DNA of 64,000 nucleotides, taken from the NCBI RefSeq assembly GCF_019977655.1, contig NZ_AP024849.1, positions 5,179,001 through 5,243,000 on the forward strand, read 5' to 3'. How positions within the stretch are numbered: position 1 is the first letter of the stretch; every line of letters begins with the position of its first letter. Of this stretch, positions 40,903 through 49,916 are shown piece after piece. A program made the position numbers and the translations under genes. Under the pieces are notes generated by a model that saw nothing but the letters and a program-made list of their open reading frames with translations, ran no database searches and was not told the DNA's origin. This DNA is from Clostridium gelidum. GTDB lineage: Bacteria; Bacillota; Clostridia; Clostridiales; Clostridiaceae.

Positions 40903-40914
40903 GTAAATCTCACT

Positions 40915-41230
40915 TAGGCATATGAAAATAAATAACAAGTCCAAAGTTGCCATGAATATTTTTCATCAGGCAAGGAGACGAATTGTTCTCATAGCGCGCC
41001 TATTAGGGCAATTTGCCGACGTGAGTAGAGAACCAAAATCTATGATTTTGTGTGAATCACTTACTCAGCGAGTGCATACGAGTCGAGCTTCCCTATGATG
41101 AAAAATATGCACATTAGAAAAAAGTAGCTATGCACTTATAACAAGAGCAGCTATGCTGCAATACGGAACTTTCCTGCATATACGAATTTTTCTGGCAAAT
41201 GGACTTGTTATTTTTTTGATTGTGCCTTAT
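40915..41230. repeat. MITE-like element, copy B, with a nested repeat
   Basis: The terminal inverted repeats are TAGGCATATGAAAATAAATA-ACAAGTCC at the left and GGACTTGTTATTTTTTTGAT-TGTGCCTTA at the right. The left 40 bp match the right end of copy A. Inside lies a second inverted pair (GAATATTTTTCATCA near 40955 and TGATGAAAAATAT near 41096) enclosing family R copy 2. It has no coding capacity and accounts for most of the 520-bp gap 40758-41279. Confidence 0.75.
41026..41094. repeat. Short intergenic repeat, family R, copy 2 (nested)
   Basis: GAGAACCAAAATCTATGATT is followed by TTGTGTGAATCACTTACTCA and GCGAGT, ending in GAGTCGAGCTTCC. This is the fullest copy of the family also seen at 10815-10880 and 33861-33924, here lying inside MITE copy B. 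Confidence 0.7.
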
Positions 41231-41279
41231 TACAATAAAATATATTTTATACTTACATTATATTTTAAGAAGTGTTTTT

Positions 41280-41594
41280 TTATTCTTTTATTATTGGTAA
41301 AGAACTCAAGTTATTACTTTCATCGTCATCACGTAAACTTCTTAAGTATTCTTCGCCTTTTCTTGATGTAGCAACAGATACTCCAGATATAGAACCAGCT
41401 TTAGCTAGTTCTACTCCTCTTTCTTTTGTTATTTGCTCTCCATTTGAAAGTTCATATCCTGTTATTTCACCTGAATGTTTCATTATTGCTGTTATTGAGT
41501 TTTTATCCGTATCAGACTGCGATTTAGATACTAAATCCTCACTATTAAGATTAAATGGTAATACAGTTGATGGTATAATACTTTCATTTTGCAT
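41280..41594 (-). CDS. DUF3892-domain protein
   Basis: A 104-residue protein of unknown function. The C-terminal 65 residues match the DUF3892 pattern: a beta-rich unit SITAIMKHSGEITGYELSNG, then EQITKERGVELAKAGSISGV, ending with ATSRKGEEYLRSLRDDDE. The start is the ATG at 41594, since AGGAGG lies eight bases upstream; a longer in-frame start at 41696 has no RBS. The N-terminal part is polar and possibly disordered. Single gene, function unknown. Confidence 0.8.
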   Translation of the reverse strand: MQNESIIPSTVLPFNLNSEDLVSKSQSDTDKNSITAIMKHSGEITGYELSNGEQITKERGVELAKAGSISGVSVATSRKGEEYLRSLRDDDESNNLSSLPIIKE

Positions 41595-41762
41595 AATTAA
41601 CGCCTCCTGCTTTTTAGTTACGGCTTCATGAAAATTACTATTATAAAATGCCTTAACTATATTTCGTAAGTTTTCAAAACAGAGTGATTTAAACAACTAC
41701 AATATTATTTTCTCCAATAACTAAACTTTAATACATACTACTTTGTGTGCTTATATTCAATG

Positions 41763-42371
41763 TTAATATTCAATATTAATATTTAATTCTTCTAATGCTG
41801 ATTTTAAATCTTTGGGATTGTTCAAAATGATTCCTTTTAAACCTGATTTAATAGCAGCTTCCACATTTTTTTTCATATCATCAACAAATACAGTTTGATT
41901 TGGTTCAAGATCATATTTATCTATAATTTTCTCATAAATTTCTTTTTCAGGCTTAAGAAGCTTTTCTTTATATGAAACGACTCCACCATCAAAATATTCA
42001 AAGAAATTATGTTTTGTAGTTACATGTTCAAAGGCAGCTAAATGAAAATTAGATAAATAATATACTTTATATCCATTTTGTTTTAATTTTTTTAGCACAT
42101 CCACACTGCTTTCAATTGGAATTAAAATATCATACCAATTTTCAAAAACTAAATTTATCAATTCTTTATTTTGAATATTTCTATTAATTATATTTCTTTT
42201 AGCTTCTTCTTCACTAATTGTTCCTCTATCAAGCATTGGCCATTCATCACTTTGAAATATGCACTTGTATATTTCTTCTACTTTTTCTTCAGTAACTTTT
42301 GATTTAACGTACATTTCAGGATTAAAATCTAATAATACATTTCCAATATCAAATATTATATTTTTAATCAT
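41763..42371 (-). CDS. HAD-superfamily sugar-phosphatase-like hydrolase (YihX type)
   Basis: A 202-residue HAD subfamily IA hydrolase. Motif I is IIFDIGNVLLDF, with the nucleophile Asp and the GNV form characteristic of YihX-type phosphatases. Motif II is VYYLSNFH, motif III has the Lys of KEKLLKPEKEIYEKI, and motif IV is TVFVDDMKKNVEAA. The E. coli relative dephosphorylates alpha-glucose 1-phosphate; the substrate here is not established. Single gene with its own RBS. Confidence 0.88.
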   Translation of the reverse strand: MIKNIIFDIGNVLLDFNPEMYVKSKVTEEKVEEIYKCIFQSDEWPMLDRGTISEEEAKRNIINRNIQNKELINLVFENWYDILIPIESSVDVLKKLKQNGYKVYYLSNFHLAAFEHVTTKHNFFEYFDGGVVSYKEKLLKPEKEIYEKIIDKYDLEPNQTVFVDDMKKNVEAAIKSGLKGIILNNPKDLKSALEELNINIEY

Positions 42372-42654
42372 TTTAAATCTCCTCGTATTCTTATATATTC
42401 TCTTTATTAGCAGAACCTAAAATTACAATGCCTTTTTATTTGCACTATATTCCAAATTGTAACATATTTGTATCTGCTAAAATAAGATAATTTTATTACA
42501 TTTTTAATTTTTTAAGTAAAATTTTAATATTTTGTTAAAATTTCTGTACTTTTCATCAATATTGAATTATTATAGTTTAGTTATATTAATATATTACTAT
42601 TATCTATATTTTTACTAACTAAAGAATAATTAATGAAAAAGGGGGCTTATAATA

Positions 42655-44802
42655 ATGAGCATTTTAAAAAAAATTAACAGCAGTTCTATTCGCAGCAAAA
42701 ATCACTTTAAAAAATTCAAATTTAAAAAACCTTCTTTTAGGTTAAGTCTAGATTTATTTAAATTTAATAAAAAGCCTACACTTTCTAATAAAAGTGTTTC
42801 TAAATTTAATAATAATTCTATTAGCTTCAAAGTACTGCTAATAGTACTTCCTATTGTAATTTTCACTTTAACTACTCTTATATTTTGTACATACTCTTTA
42901 GGCGAAAAAGCACTTTATTCTAATAGCAAGGATTTGCTAAACCAAATTAGTAGTGTTGCAGCACAAAATATAAGTGACGTAATGTCTGAAAAGATAAAAT
43001 CAATTGAAAGTTTAGCTCATAATCCAATTATTATTGATTCTGGAACTTCTATTCAAAATAAATTAAACATATTATTGGAAGAAAAGAAATTTCAACAATA
43101 TTCTGATATGGGTATAGCAACTCCTGATGGAAATCTAACCCTCCTAAATGGAAATAAAGTAAATATTAAATCATATGATTATTTTAATGTTGCACTTTCT
43201 GGAAAGTCTTATGTTTCAGAGCCTTTTCAAAGTAATTTTAGTAAGGATTCTTTAATAGCAATATCTTCACCTATTAAAGACATGAATAAAACTGTTGGAG
43301 TTTTAGTTGCATTTAGATATGGAGATGATATATCTACCTTAAGCAAAAAAATTTCATTTTTAGATACTGGAAAGGCATTTGTAGTAAATTCTAGTAGTAA
43401 AATTATTGGACATTCTAATGGTGATTATGTTAAAGGTGGTTCAAATATTGATCAAATATTGAAAAGTACTGATGGTTCAAGTGATTATGATTTAATCAGC
43501 CAAATAAGTCAAGGAAAAAGTGGCTCTGCAGAAGTTATTTCTGAAAATAAGCTTCAAACTTTATCTTATTCTTTAGTTCCAAGTACTGGATGGTGCGTTA
43601 TAGTTACAGTTGATAAAGGTGACTTGCTAAAATCACTTGTGAGTTTAAAATCTACAACCATTATAACAGGTGCTATAAGTCTAATACTAATATCCTTAGT
43701 ATTAATATTTGCCATATCACTAATTTCCAAAAAGATTTTATACGTTGCAAGTATAATGAAAGAGTTTGCTAAAGGAGATTTTACGACCAAAATAGATAAT
43801 AAAATTTTAAAGGACTCTTCTGAAATTGGAATTATGTGTAATTCACTAGTCGAAATTCAAACTTCACTAAACGGAAGCATTGATACAATTAAATTAAATT
43901 CTTCTAATCTTAATAATGAATCTCTTGGACTTTCATCTATATCCCAAGAAGTATCTTCACTAATTGAAAGTATCTCTCAATCAATTAGTAATATTTCTCA
44001 AGGTGCACAAAGTCAAACTGATAATTTAATTAATAGTACTAGTAGTTTAAATGAATTTGGCGATAACATTTCTTTACTTACAGAAAAAGTAAACAACGCT
44101 ACTATTACCTCATCTGATATTGGAGATAGTGCTAAAAGAGGTAATTTAGAACTTGAATCATTAATACTTTCAATAAATTCACTTAATAATAATTTTGATA
44201 ATTTCACTTCTTCTTTAAAAATAATGTCAGCTGACATTAAAGAAGTTAATGAAATGACTAATGTAATAAATAATATAGCCGAGCAAACTAATCTCTTAGC
44301 TTTAAATGCTGCTATTGAAGCTGCAAGAGCTGGCGAAGCTGGACGTGGTTTTTCTGTTGTTGCTGATGAAGTTCGAAAACTCGCTGAAATGAGTAAAAAC
44401 TCTGCTCAAAAGATTTATACTATTGTATCTAATACTATAACAAATACCAATGAAATAGTAATTAGTACAAATAGCATAAATGATGATGTAAAGAATCAAA
44501 CTAAAGTTGTAAATAATACAATAGCTACTTTTAAAGAAATTTCTGTCCAGGTAGAAGAAATGATCCCTAATATGTACTCAATTGCAAAAGACTTTGTTAA
44601 ATTGGATAATGAAAAAGACTCTTTAATAAGTAATATTTCTAATATTTCTGCTGTATCTGAACAAATTTCAGCAACTACCCAAGAAATTTATGCTTCTTCT
44701 GAAGAGCTGAGTTCCGCAAGTTCTGAAGTGGCAAATACATCTCAAAAAGTTAATACATTATCTAGTGAATTAGATGCTAGTTTTAATCAATTTAAATTTT
44801 AA
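42655..44802 (+). CDS. Methyl-accepting chemotaxis protein, dCache-type transmembrane receptor
   Basis: An intact 715-residue chemoreceptor. A 58-residue Lys/Phe/Ser-rich cytoplasmic N-terminus precedes TM1 (about 59-82). A periplasmic-side double-Cache sensor follows (about 85-335; [31 protein letters not shown]). TM2 (about 338-360), a HAMP linker ([18 protein letters not shown]) and the signalling hairpin come next, with tip [20 protein letters not shown] and [20 protein letters not shown]. It would sense a small extracellular ligand and signal to CheA. The long basic N-terminus before TM1 is unusual. A strong terminator follows. Confidence 0.93.
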   Translation: MSILKKINSSSIRSKNHFKKFKFKKPSFRLSLDLFKFNKKPTLSNKSVSKFNNNSISFKVLLIVLPIVIFTLTTLIFCTYSLGEKALYSNSKDLLNQISSVAAQNISDVMSEKIKSIESLAHNPIIIDSGTSIQNKLNILLEEKKFQQYSDMGIATPDGNLTLLNGNKVNIKSYDYFNVALSGKSYVSEPFQSNFSKDSLIAISSPIKDMNKTVGVLVAFRYGDDISTLSKKISFLDTGKAFVVNSSSKIIGHSNGDYVKGGSNIDQILKSTDGSSDYDLISQISQGKSGSAEVISENKLQTLSYSLVPSTGWCVIVTVDKGDLLKSLVSLKSTTIITGAISLILISLVLIFAISLISKKILYVASIMKEFAKGDFTTKIDNKILKDSSEIGIMCNSLVEIQTSLNGSIDTIKLNSSNLNNESLGLSSISQEVSSLIESISQSISNISQGAQSQTDNLINSTSSLNEFGDNISLLTEKVNNATITSSDIGDSAKRGNLELESLILSINSLNNNFDNFTSSLKIMSADIKEVNEMTNVINNIAEQTNLLALNAAIEAARAGEAGRGFSVVADEVRKLAEMSKNSAQKIYTIVSNTITNTNEIVISTNSINDDVKNQTKVVNNTIATFKEISVQVEEMIPNMYSIAKDFVKLDNEKDSLISNISNISAVSEQISATTQEIYASSEELSSASSEVANTSQKVNTLSSELDASFNQFKF

Positions 44803-44829
44803 ATTAGCAAATGTCATAAGTGTTACACT

Positions 44830-44866
44830 AAAGCACCTAAACATTTTTCAATGTTTAGGTGCTTTT
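44830..44866 (+). terminator. Terminator of the chemoreceptor gene
   Basis: A 16-bp perfect stem (44830-44845 with 44850-44865) and a four-base loop end in a short T-tract, 28 bp after the stop codon. Confidence 0.88.
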
Positions 44867-45012
44867 ATAATTACGTTCTTTATTTCTATCCACAATTTCA
44901 TTAAATCTAATCACATGTCCTCTTTAATTATGTAGTATAAAAAAAAATATCTATCACATAATAAACTTGTTAAATAACTTGGCATAATTAGTATAGGAGG
45001 AGGTGAATAATA

Positions 45013-45186
45013 ATGAGTCCAAAAGAATTGTCATATATTGAAGATGCCTTAAGTCATGAAAAACATATGAAAACAAAATGTACAGATTATGCAAATCAAA
45101 TTCAAGATGCTGAACTTAAATCTTATGTCAACCAATTAGCTGGTATTCATCAACAAGCATTCAATCAATTTTTACAATTATTATAG
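45013..45186 (+). CDS. Small spore-coat-associated protein, N-terminal CotF-like unit
   Basis: A 57-residue helical protein starting MSPKELSYIEDALSHEKHMK, with a strong RBS (AGGAGGTG) upstream. It lies 22 bp before a Coat_F-domain gene and looks like the first half of the same helical bundle: coat F proteins of other Firmicutes carry both parts in one chain. Expected in the spore coat of the sporulating cell, but the assignment is by context and pattern. Confidence 0.7.
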   Translation: MSPKELSYIEDALSHEKHMKTKCTDYANQIQDAELKSYVNQLAGIHQQAFNQFLQLL

Positions 45187-45208
45187 GTAATTTAAGGAGA
45201 CGTGAATT

Positions 45209-45454
45209 ATGAATGATAAAGATTTACTTGAAGATATTTTATTAACAGTAAAAGGTGGTTCTGATTTATATTTGCACGGAACCATAGAATCTGCCACTCC
45301 AAATATTCATTCTGTATTTGACAAAACACTAAATGATTCTTTAAAAATGCAAAATGAAATTTATAATAAGATGAGTTCTAAAGGCTGGTATCCAGCACAG
45401 CAAGCTGAACAAACTAAAATAGATCAAGCAAGACAAAAATTTTCTGCACAATAA
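45209..45454 (+). CDS. Spore coat protein, CotF family
   Basis: An 81-residue Coat_F-type protein: KDLLEDILLTVKGGSDLYLH, then a helical stretch with KMQNEIYNKMSSKGWYPAQQ. The GWYP end of the helix pair is the most typical family mark. Pairing of a short helper gene and a CotF gene in one operon is common in Clostridium. Probably expressed late in the mother cell. Confidence 0.85.
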   Translation: MNDKDLLEDILLTVKGGSDLYLHGTIESATPNIHSVFDKTLNDSLKMQNEIYNKMSSKGWYPAQQAEQTKIDQARQKFSAQ

Positions 45455-45495
45455 TAATTTCTTATACTTTAGCCTTCAAATTATTTAACTAAAAA

Positions 45496-45540
45496 TGCAG
45501 GTTTTATTTATAGATAAATATCTATACTTTAAAACCTGCA
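45496..45540. terminator. Shared hairpin between convergent genes
   Basis: TGCAGGTTTTA (45496-45506) pairs with TAAAACCTGCA (45530-45540), flanked by A5 on the left and TATTTTTT on the right. The right arm lies inside the last codons of the minus-strand gene ending at 45522, so the hairpin can serve the CotF transcript and overlaps the other coding end. Confidence 0.65.
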
Positions 45541-46352
45541 TATTTTTTCGAATTTACCTTATATTCCTTTTGTAATTTATTTACTACTTTTTCTTCATTA
45601 TATCTACTAAATGGCCACATTCTAGTTTCTATTTTACATCTAATCCATTCTGCTTTTAAATATATTTGAACAATATGATCTATATCCTTATTTAAACTTT
45701 CAATTTCATTCTCCCAGTCATTTATTATATAATCACTTTGCTTGAGTATTTCTTTTATTAATACGCAATCATCCATATAAGCTACTTTAACATTATTTCT
45801 TAAATCTAATAAATTCGCATCTTCTATTTGAATTCTATTTTGAATCTTTCCTTTATTTTCTACCAAATTTAAAAGCATCACTAATACTTTTTTTTCACTT
45901 ATTATATCCACAGCTTCATTAAATTTAGTCACAAGTTCATCATCATTATCCACAGCTTTAATAGTATTTATACAATAATATAATAATAAGTAACTATTAA
46001 TTGTAGCTTTTAATTCTTCTATTTTTGATATTAATTCAATATCAAGTTTTGATGTAAAATCAAGATACATTTTTATTAATGATACATTTTTCTCCAATTC
46101 TCTTCTATAAGATATTTTATTAGTTCCATCCTTAGTTATAATGTACAAATTAGTTATGTTACTCAATTCTTTCAGATTCGCAATATGTCCCCTTAGTGTA
46201 GTAATCCATATTACTCTAAACTTTGTAATATTATTTATATAAAGACTTTTTTTATTTTGAAATAAGTTAAATACTCCAGTTAAAAAAGTAATTATTATTC
46301 CTATAAATGTTATTACATCAATTATTGCTACTTCAACGTTTCCAATTCTCAT
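45522..46352 (-). CDS. Membrane-anchored protein of unknown function
   Basis: A 276-residue protein I do not recognise. One N-terminal hydrophobic segment (about 10-30, VITFIGIIITFLTGVFNLFQ) is followed by a largely helical, charged cytoplasmic region with coiled-coil character. A basic C-terminus with an MWPFSRYNEEKVV motif ends the protein. The layout resembles small membrane proteins that tether a helical domain, but no function follows. It is convergent to the spore-coat pair and divergent from the Asn/Met-rich gene. Confidence 0.6.
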   Translation of the reverse strand: MRIGNVEVAIIDVITFIGIIITFLTGVFNLFQNKKSLYINNITKFRVIWITTLRGHIANLKELSNITNLYIITKDGTNKISYRRELEKNVSLIKMYLDFTSKLDIELISKIEELKATINSYLLLYYCINTIKAVDNDDELVTKFNEAVDIISEKKVLVMLLNLVENKGKIQNRIQIEDANLLDLRNNVKVAYMDDCVLIKEILKQSDYIINDWENEIESLNKDIDHIVQIYLKAEWIRCKIETRMWPFSRYNEEKVVNKLQKEYKVNSKKYAGFKV

Positions 46353-46567
46353 AAATTACTCCCAAATTCTAAAAACTATATTCTCTTTTTATTTTGTACT
46401 ATTATCTTTCTCAGCTCTTCAAAGTTATATTCTCTTTTTATTTATTTTTCATTAAATTATTTAAATACTTTATTCAATTTTTACTATACCTTATTTTCAC
46501 TTTTTGTATCCATTTACCCTTAACTGCAATAGATTATACTAAAGCAATTAACAAAAAAGGTGGTAAA

Positions 46568-47089
46568 ATGAATCCTTTAATAAACATGATAATTTCTTCT
46601 CTTTTTTCTGGGATGGGAATGGGCAACAACATGATGAATCCTATGATGCCTAATCAAAATAGAGGAAATAATCCAAATCAAATGGGTGGCATGAATCCTA
46701 ATATGAATATGATGGCTGGTAATCCTTTATTAAATATGATTATGGGAATCATGGGAGGTGGCATGAATTCTATGAATGGAAATCCTTTAATGAATATGTT
46801 AATGGGTAATATGAATAACGGTCCTTCCCAATTTAACAACATGAATGGTATGAATTCAAATATGAATAGTAATAATTCTAAAAGAAGTAATACTAATACC
46901 ACTCCATCTAATAATATGAATGGTAATACTATGAATAGTAATAATCCTAACATGAATAATATGGGTGATATCAGTTCACTTTTAAGCATGCTAATGGGAA
47001 ATCAAAACAATATGAATAACATGGGGAATATGAACAATATTAACCCTATAAATAATACTTCAAGTAGACATTCTCATTCTAAAAAATAA
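46568..47089 (+). CDS. Asn/Met-rich low-complexity protein
   Basis: A 173-residue protein starting MNPLINMIISSLFSGMGMGN, composed mainly of Asn, Met, Gly and Ser in repeating units such as NPLLNMIMG, NPLMNMLMG, SLLSMLMGN and NMNNMG. The end is basic and His-containing (SSRHSHSKK). The ATG at 46568 has AAAGGTGG four bases upstream; an upstream in-frame extension would need translation of an unrelated hydrophobic region and lacks an RBS. No family is recognised. Clustering with spore-coat genes hints at a spore surface role, but that is a guess. Confidence 0.7.
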   Translation: MNPLINMIISSLFSGMGMGNNMMNPMMPNQNRGNNPNQMGGMNPNMNMMAGNPLLNMIMGIMGGGMNSMNGNPLMNMLMGNMNNGPSQFNNMNGMNSNMNSNNSKRSNTNTTPSNNMNGNTMNSNNPNMNNMGDISSLLSMLMGNQNNMNNMGNMNNINPINNTSSRHSHSKK

Positions 47090-47099
47090 TAGGGATGAT

Positions 47100-47130
47100 A
47101 ATAGGTAGCTTAATTTATAAGCTACCTATT
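47100..47130 (+). terminator. Hairpin after the Asn/Met-rich gene
   Basis: AATAGGTAGCTTA and TAAGCTACCTATT form a 13-bp stem with a five-base loop starting 11 bp past the stop codon. The following tract is only weakly T-rich. The rest of 47131-47471 holds no gene I can see, only AT-rich promoter sequence for galK and a small CCCAAT/ATTGGG hairpin near 47333. Confidence 0.6.
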
Positions 47131-47471
47131 AAAATTACTTATGAATTTGCACGTTTAGTATTTTGGTTTTTATACCTCTGCAGTATTAGTAACCCTTTTC
47201 TATCAAATTTCAGTATTCTTCTTTCCTCCTATACACTTTTCTAAATTTGAAGTTATCCTTATACTTTGAAAATATATTGGAATCAGAACTAATAGGACAT
47301 ACTTTTATGCAATATTTATGAAATTTAACAGCCCAATCCACCTTATTGGGTAGTTGTATCCATAAATGATATTTTTAATTGAATATCTAAATTAAAATTT
47401 ATTTTTCAATTTCCTCTTTACTTTTTTATAGAAATCGCTTACTATAAAGTTAAAAGAAGGAGGAATTAATT

Positions 47472-48641
47472 ATGTATGATGTTAATTTATTAAAAAGCAA
47501 TTTTACTGAACTATTTAAAAAAGACTCTGAAAGTGTTTTCTTTTCACCAGGGAGAGTTAATTTAATTGGTGAACATACTGATTATAATGGAGGTAATGTT
47601 TTTCCTTGTGCACTAACTATTGGTACTTATGCTGTAGTTGCTAAAAGAGATGACAAGAAGGTTTTAGTTCATTCTTTAAATTTTAAAGATTTAGGAGTTA
47701 TAGAATTTTCTTTAGATAATATGGTTAATGAAAAAGCACATGATTGGGCTAATTATCCTAAGGGCGTAATTAAAACTTTAGAAGATCATGGTTATAAAAT
47801 TCCAAGTGGTTTTGAAATACTTTTCTATGGTAACATTCCAAATGGTTCTGGATTATCATCTTCTGCTTCCCTAGAAGTTTTAATGGGAACTATATTGAAT
47901 GAATCCTTTAACTTAAATATTGATATGGTTGATATAGTTAAAATGTGCCAAGAAGCTGAAAATAAATTCATAGGTGTAAATTGTGGAATAATGGATCAAT
48001 TTGCAATTGGAATGGGCAAAGAAGGTTCAGCAATACTTTTAGATTGTAATACTTTAAAATACTCATACAGCAAATTAGATCTTAATGGTTATAAAATAGT
48101 AATTGGAAATACAAATAAAAAGAGAGGCTTAGCTGACTCTAAGTATAACGAAAGACGTAGCGAATGTGAAGATGCCTTAGCTAAAATACAAACAGTAAAA
48201 AATATTACAGCTTTAGGTGAACTTAGTGAAGAAGACTTTGAAGAAGTAAAAGATTGTATCGGTGATCCAATCAAAACAAAAAGAGCTAAACATGCTGTAT
48301 ATGAAAACCAAAGAACTTTAAAGGCTGTAAAAGCATTAGAAGAAAATGATTTAGAATTATTTGGTAAACTTATGAATGCATCTCATGTTTCTTTAAGAGA
48401 TGATTACGAAGTTACTGGAATAGAATTAGATACTTTAGTTGAATTAGCTTGGGAAACTGAAGGTGTAATTGGTGCACGTATGACTGGAGCAGGCTTCGGT
48501 GGCTGTACTGTTAGTATTGTAAAAGATGAATGTGTAGACAATTTCAAAGAAACTATAGCAGTTAAATATAAAGAAAAAATAGGTTATGAACCAGATTTCT
48601 ATGTAGTTAGTACTTCTGATGGAACAAGGAAGATCAATTAA
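47472..48641 (+). CDS. galK: Galactokinase
   Basis: GHMP-family kinase of 389 residues that phosphorylates alpha-galactose at C1, the first step of the Leloir pathway. The signatures are [16 protein letters not shown] near residue 27 (galactose binding), the phosphate-binding loop [18 protein letters not shown], the catalytic Asp region [13 protein letters not shown] and [13 protein letters not shown]. An RBS GAAGGAGG precedes the ATG. It opens a galK-galE-galT-galR cluster. Its final AAT TAA codons fall within the start of an intergenic repeat. Confidence 0.97.
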   Translation: MYDVNLLKSNFTELFKKDSESVFFSPGRVNLIGEHTDYNGGNVFPCALTIGTYAVVAKRDDKKVLVHSLNFKDLGVIEFSLDNMVNEKAHDWANYPKGVIKTLEDHGYKIPSGFEILFYGNIPNGSGLSSSASLEVLMGTILNESFNLNIDMVDIVKMCQEAENKFIGVNCGIMDQFAIGMGKEGSAILLDCNTLKYSYSKLDLNGYKIVIGNTNKKRGLADSKYNERRSECEDALAKIQTVKNITALGELSEEDFEEVKDCIGDPIKTKRAKHAVYENQRTLKAVKALEENDLELFGKLMNASHVSLRDDYEVTGIELDTLVELAWETEGVIGARMTGAGFGGCTVSIVKDECVDNFKETIAVKYKEKIGYEPDFYVVSTSDGTRKIN

Positions 48642-48889
48642 CAATTAACAGTTAACAATGAATAATTGATGGTGAAAAGCTTGTAGCTTTTCTGAAAATC
48701 ATATGATTCTTATTTTCCATTAAAATATTGGTTTTTGATCTATACTTATCTAGTAAAAATATATATTACAATAATAATTAGCAATGTATAAATAATTATT
48801 AACAGTTAACATTTAAATTAATAAAATTTAAAATTGAAATCACGCAGTGATTTCTTCCTACTAAATTGTTAATCGTTCATTGTTAATTG
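48635..48889. repeat. Palindromic repeat, CAATTAAC family, copy 2
   Basis: A 255-bp element starting CAATTAACAATTAACAGTTA and ending with AATTGTTAATCGTTCATTGT-TAATTG in inverted orientation. Internal hairpins (AAAAGCTTGTAGCTTTT, AAATCACGCAGTGATTT) are present. It overlaps the last codons of galK and fills the galK-galE spacer. Related to the element at 37354-37488. Confidence 0.75.
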
Positions 48890-48908
48890 AATTAAGGGAG
48901 ATGTTAAT

Positions 48909-49904
48909 ATGTCAATTTTAGTTTGCGGTGGTGCCGGATATATCGGGTCACATACAGTACACGAACTTGTAAATCAAGGTAAGGAAGTTATAATAGTTGA
49001 TAATTTACAAACAGGTCATATGAAAGCTGTAAATCCTAAGGCAAAATTTTATAAAGGTGATATTAGAGATTCTGAATTTTTAGATAAGGTTTTCTCTGAA
49101 AATACTATTGAAGCTGTAATACATTTTGCTGCTAATTCCTTAGTTGGAGAAAGTATGACAAAACCATTAATGTACTTCAATAACAACGTCTATGGAATGC
49201 AAATTTTACTTGAAAGCATGGTAAAACATAATATTAAACATATCGTATTCTCTTCTACTGCAGCAGTATATGGCGAACCAAAGAGAATTCCTATACTTGA
49301 AGATGATGAAACAAATCCTACAAATCCTTATGGAGAAACAAAATTAACTATGGAAAAAATGATGAAATGGGTAAGTAACGCTAATGGAATAACTTATGTT
49401 TCATTAAGATACTTTAATGCCTCTGGTGCTATAGAAGATGGAAGCATCGGTGAAGATCATTTTCCAGAAAGTCACTTAATACCATTAATTCTTCAAGTTC
49501 CATTAAAGAAGAGAGATGCTATAACTGTTTTTGGAGAAGATTATGAAACTCCAGACGGTACATGTATTAGAGATTATATTCATGTTCTTGATTTAGCAGA
49601 TGCACATATAAAAGCTGTTGAATATTTACAAAAAGGTAATGAAAGTAATATTTTCAACCTTGGTAATGGAGTTGGCTTTAGTGTTAAGGAAATGATTGAT
49701 TGTGCAAAAGAAGCTACTAATGAAGAAATTAAAGTTGTTATTGGCGAAAGACGTGCTGGAGATCCTGCAAAATTAATTGCTTCAAATGAAAAAGCGAAGA
49801 AAATATTAGGTTGGGATCCTAAATATACAGATGTAAAAGATGTAATAAGTACTGCTTGGGGATGGCATAAAAATCATCCAGATGGTTACGGAGACCGTAA
49901 ATAA
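48909..49904 (+). CDS. galE: UDP-glucose 4-epimerase
   Basis: An extended short-chain dehydrogenase of 331 residues interconverting UDP-galactose and UDP-glucose. The NAD-binding motif is LVCGGAGYIGSHTVHEL, the catalytic Ser/Thr lies in FSSTAAVYG, and Tyr-Lys lies in NPYGETKLTMEKM. The substrate-binding stretch RYFNASGA and the DYIHVLDLADAH motif are typical of GalE. It lies between galK and galT with an AAGGGAG RBS. Confidence 0.97.
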   Translation: MSILVCGGAGYIGSHTVHELVNQGKEVIIVDNLQTGHMKAVNPKAKFYKGDIRDSEFLDKVFSENTIEAVIHFAANSLVGESMTKPLMYFNNNVYGMQILLESMVKHNIKHIVFSSTAAVYGEPKRIPILEDDETNPTNPYGETKLTMEKMMKWVSNANGITYVSLRYFNASGAIEDGSIGEDHFPESHLIPLILQVPLKKRDAITVFGEDYETPDGTCIRDYIHVLDLADAHIKAVEYLQKGNESNIFNLGNGVGFSVKEMIDCAKEATNEEIKVVIGERRAGDPAKLIASNEKAKKILGWDPKYTDVKDVISTAWGWHKNHPDGYGDRK

Positions 49905-49916
49905 GGGGGATTCAAA

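Noticed and set aside
41280..41696. Longer start for the DUF3892 protein at 41696
   Set aside because: No RBS there, while AGGAGG sits at ideal distance before the ATG at 41594.
46394..46567. N-terminal hydrophobic extension of the Asn/Met-rich protein
   Set aside because: No RBS before the upstream start, composition unlike the rest, and a good RBS stands in front of the ATG at 46568.
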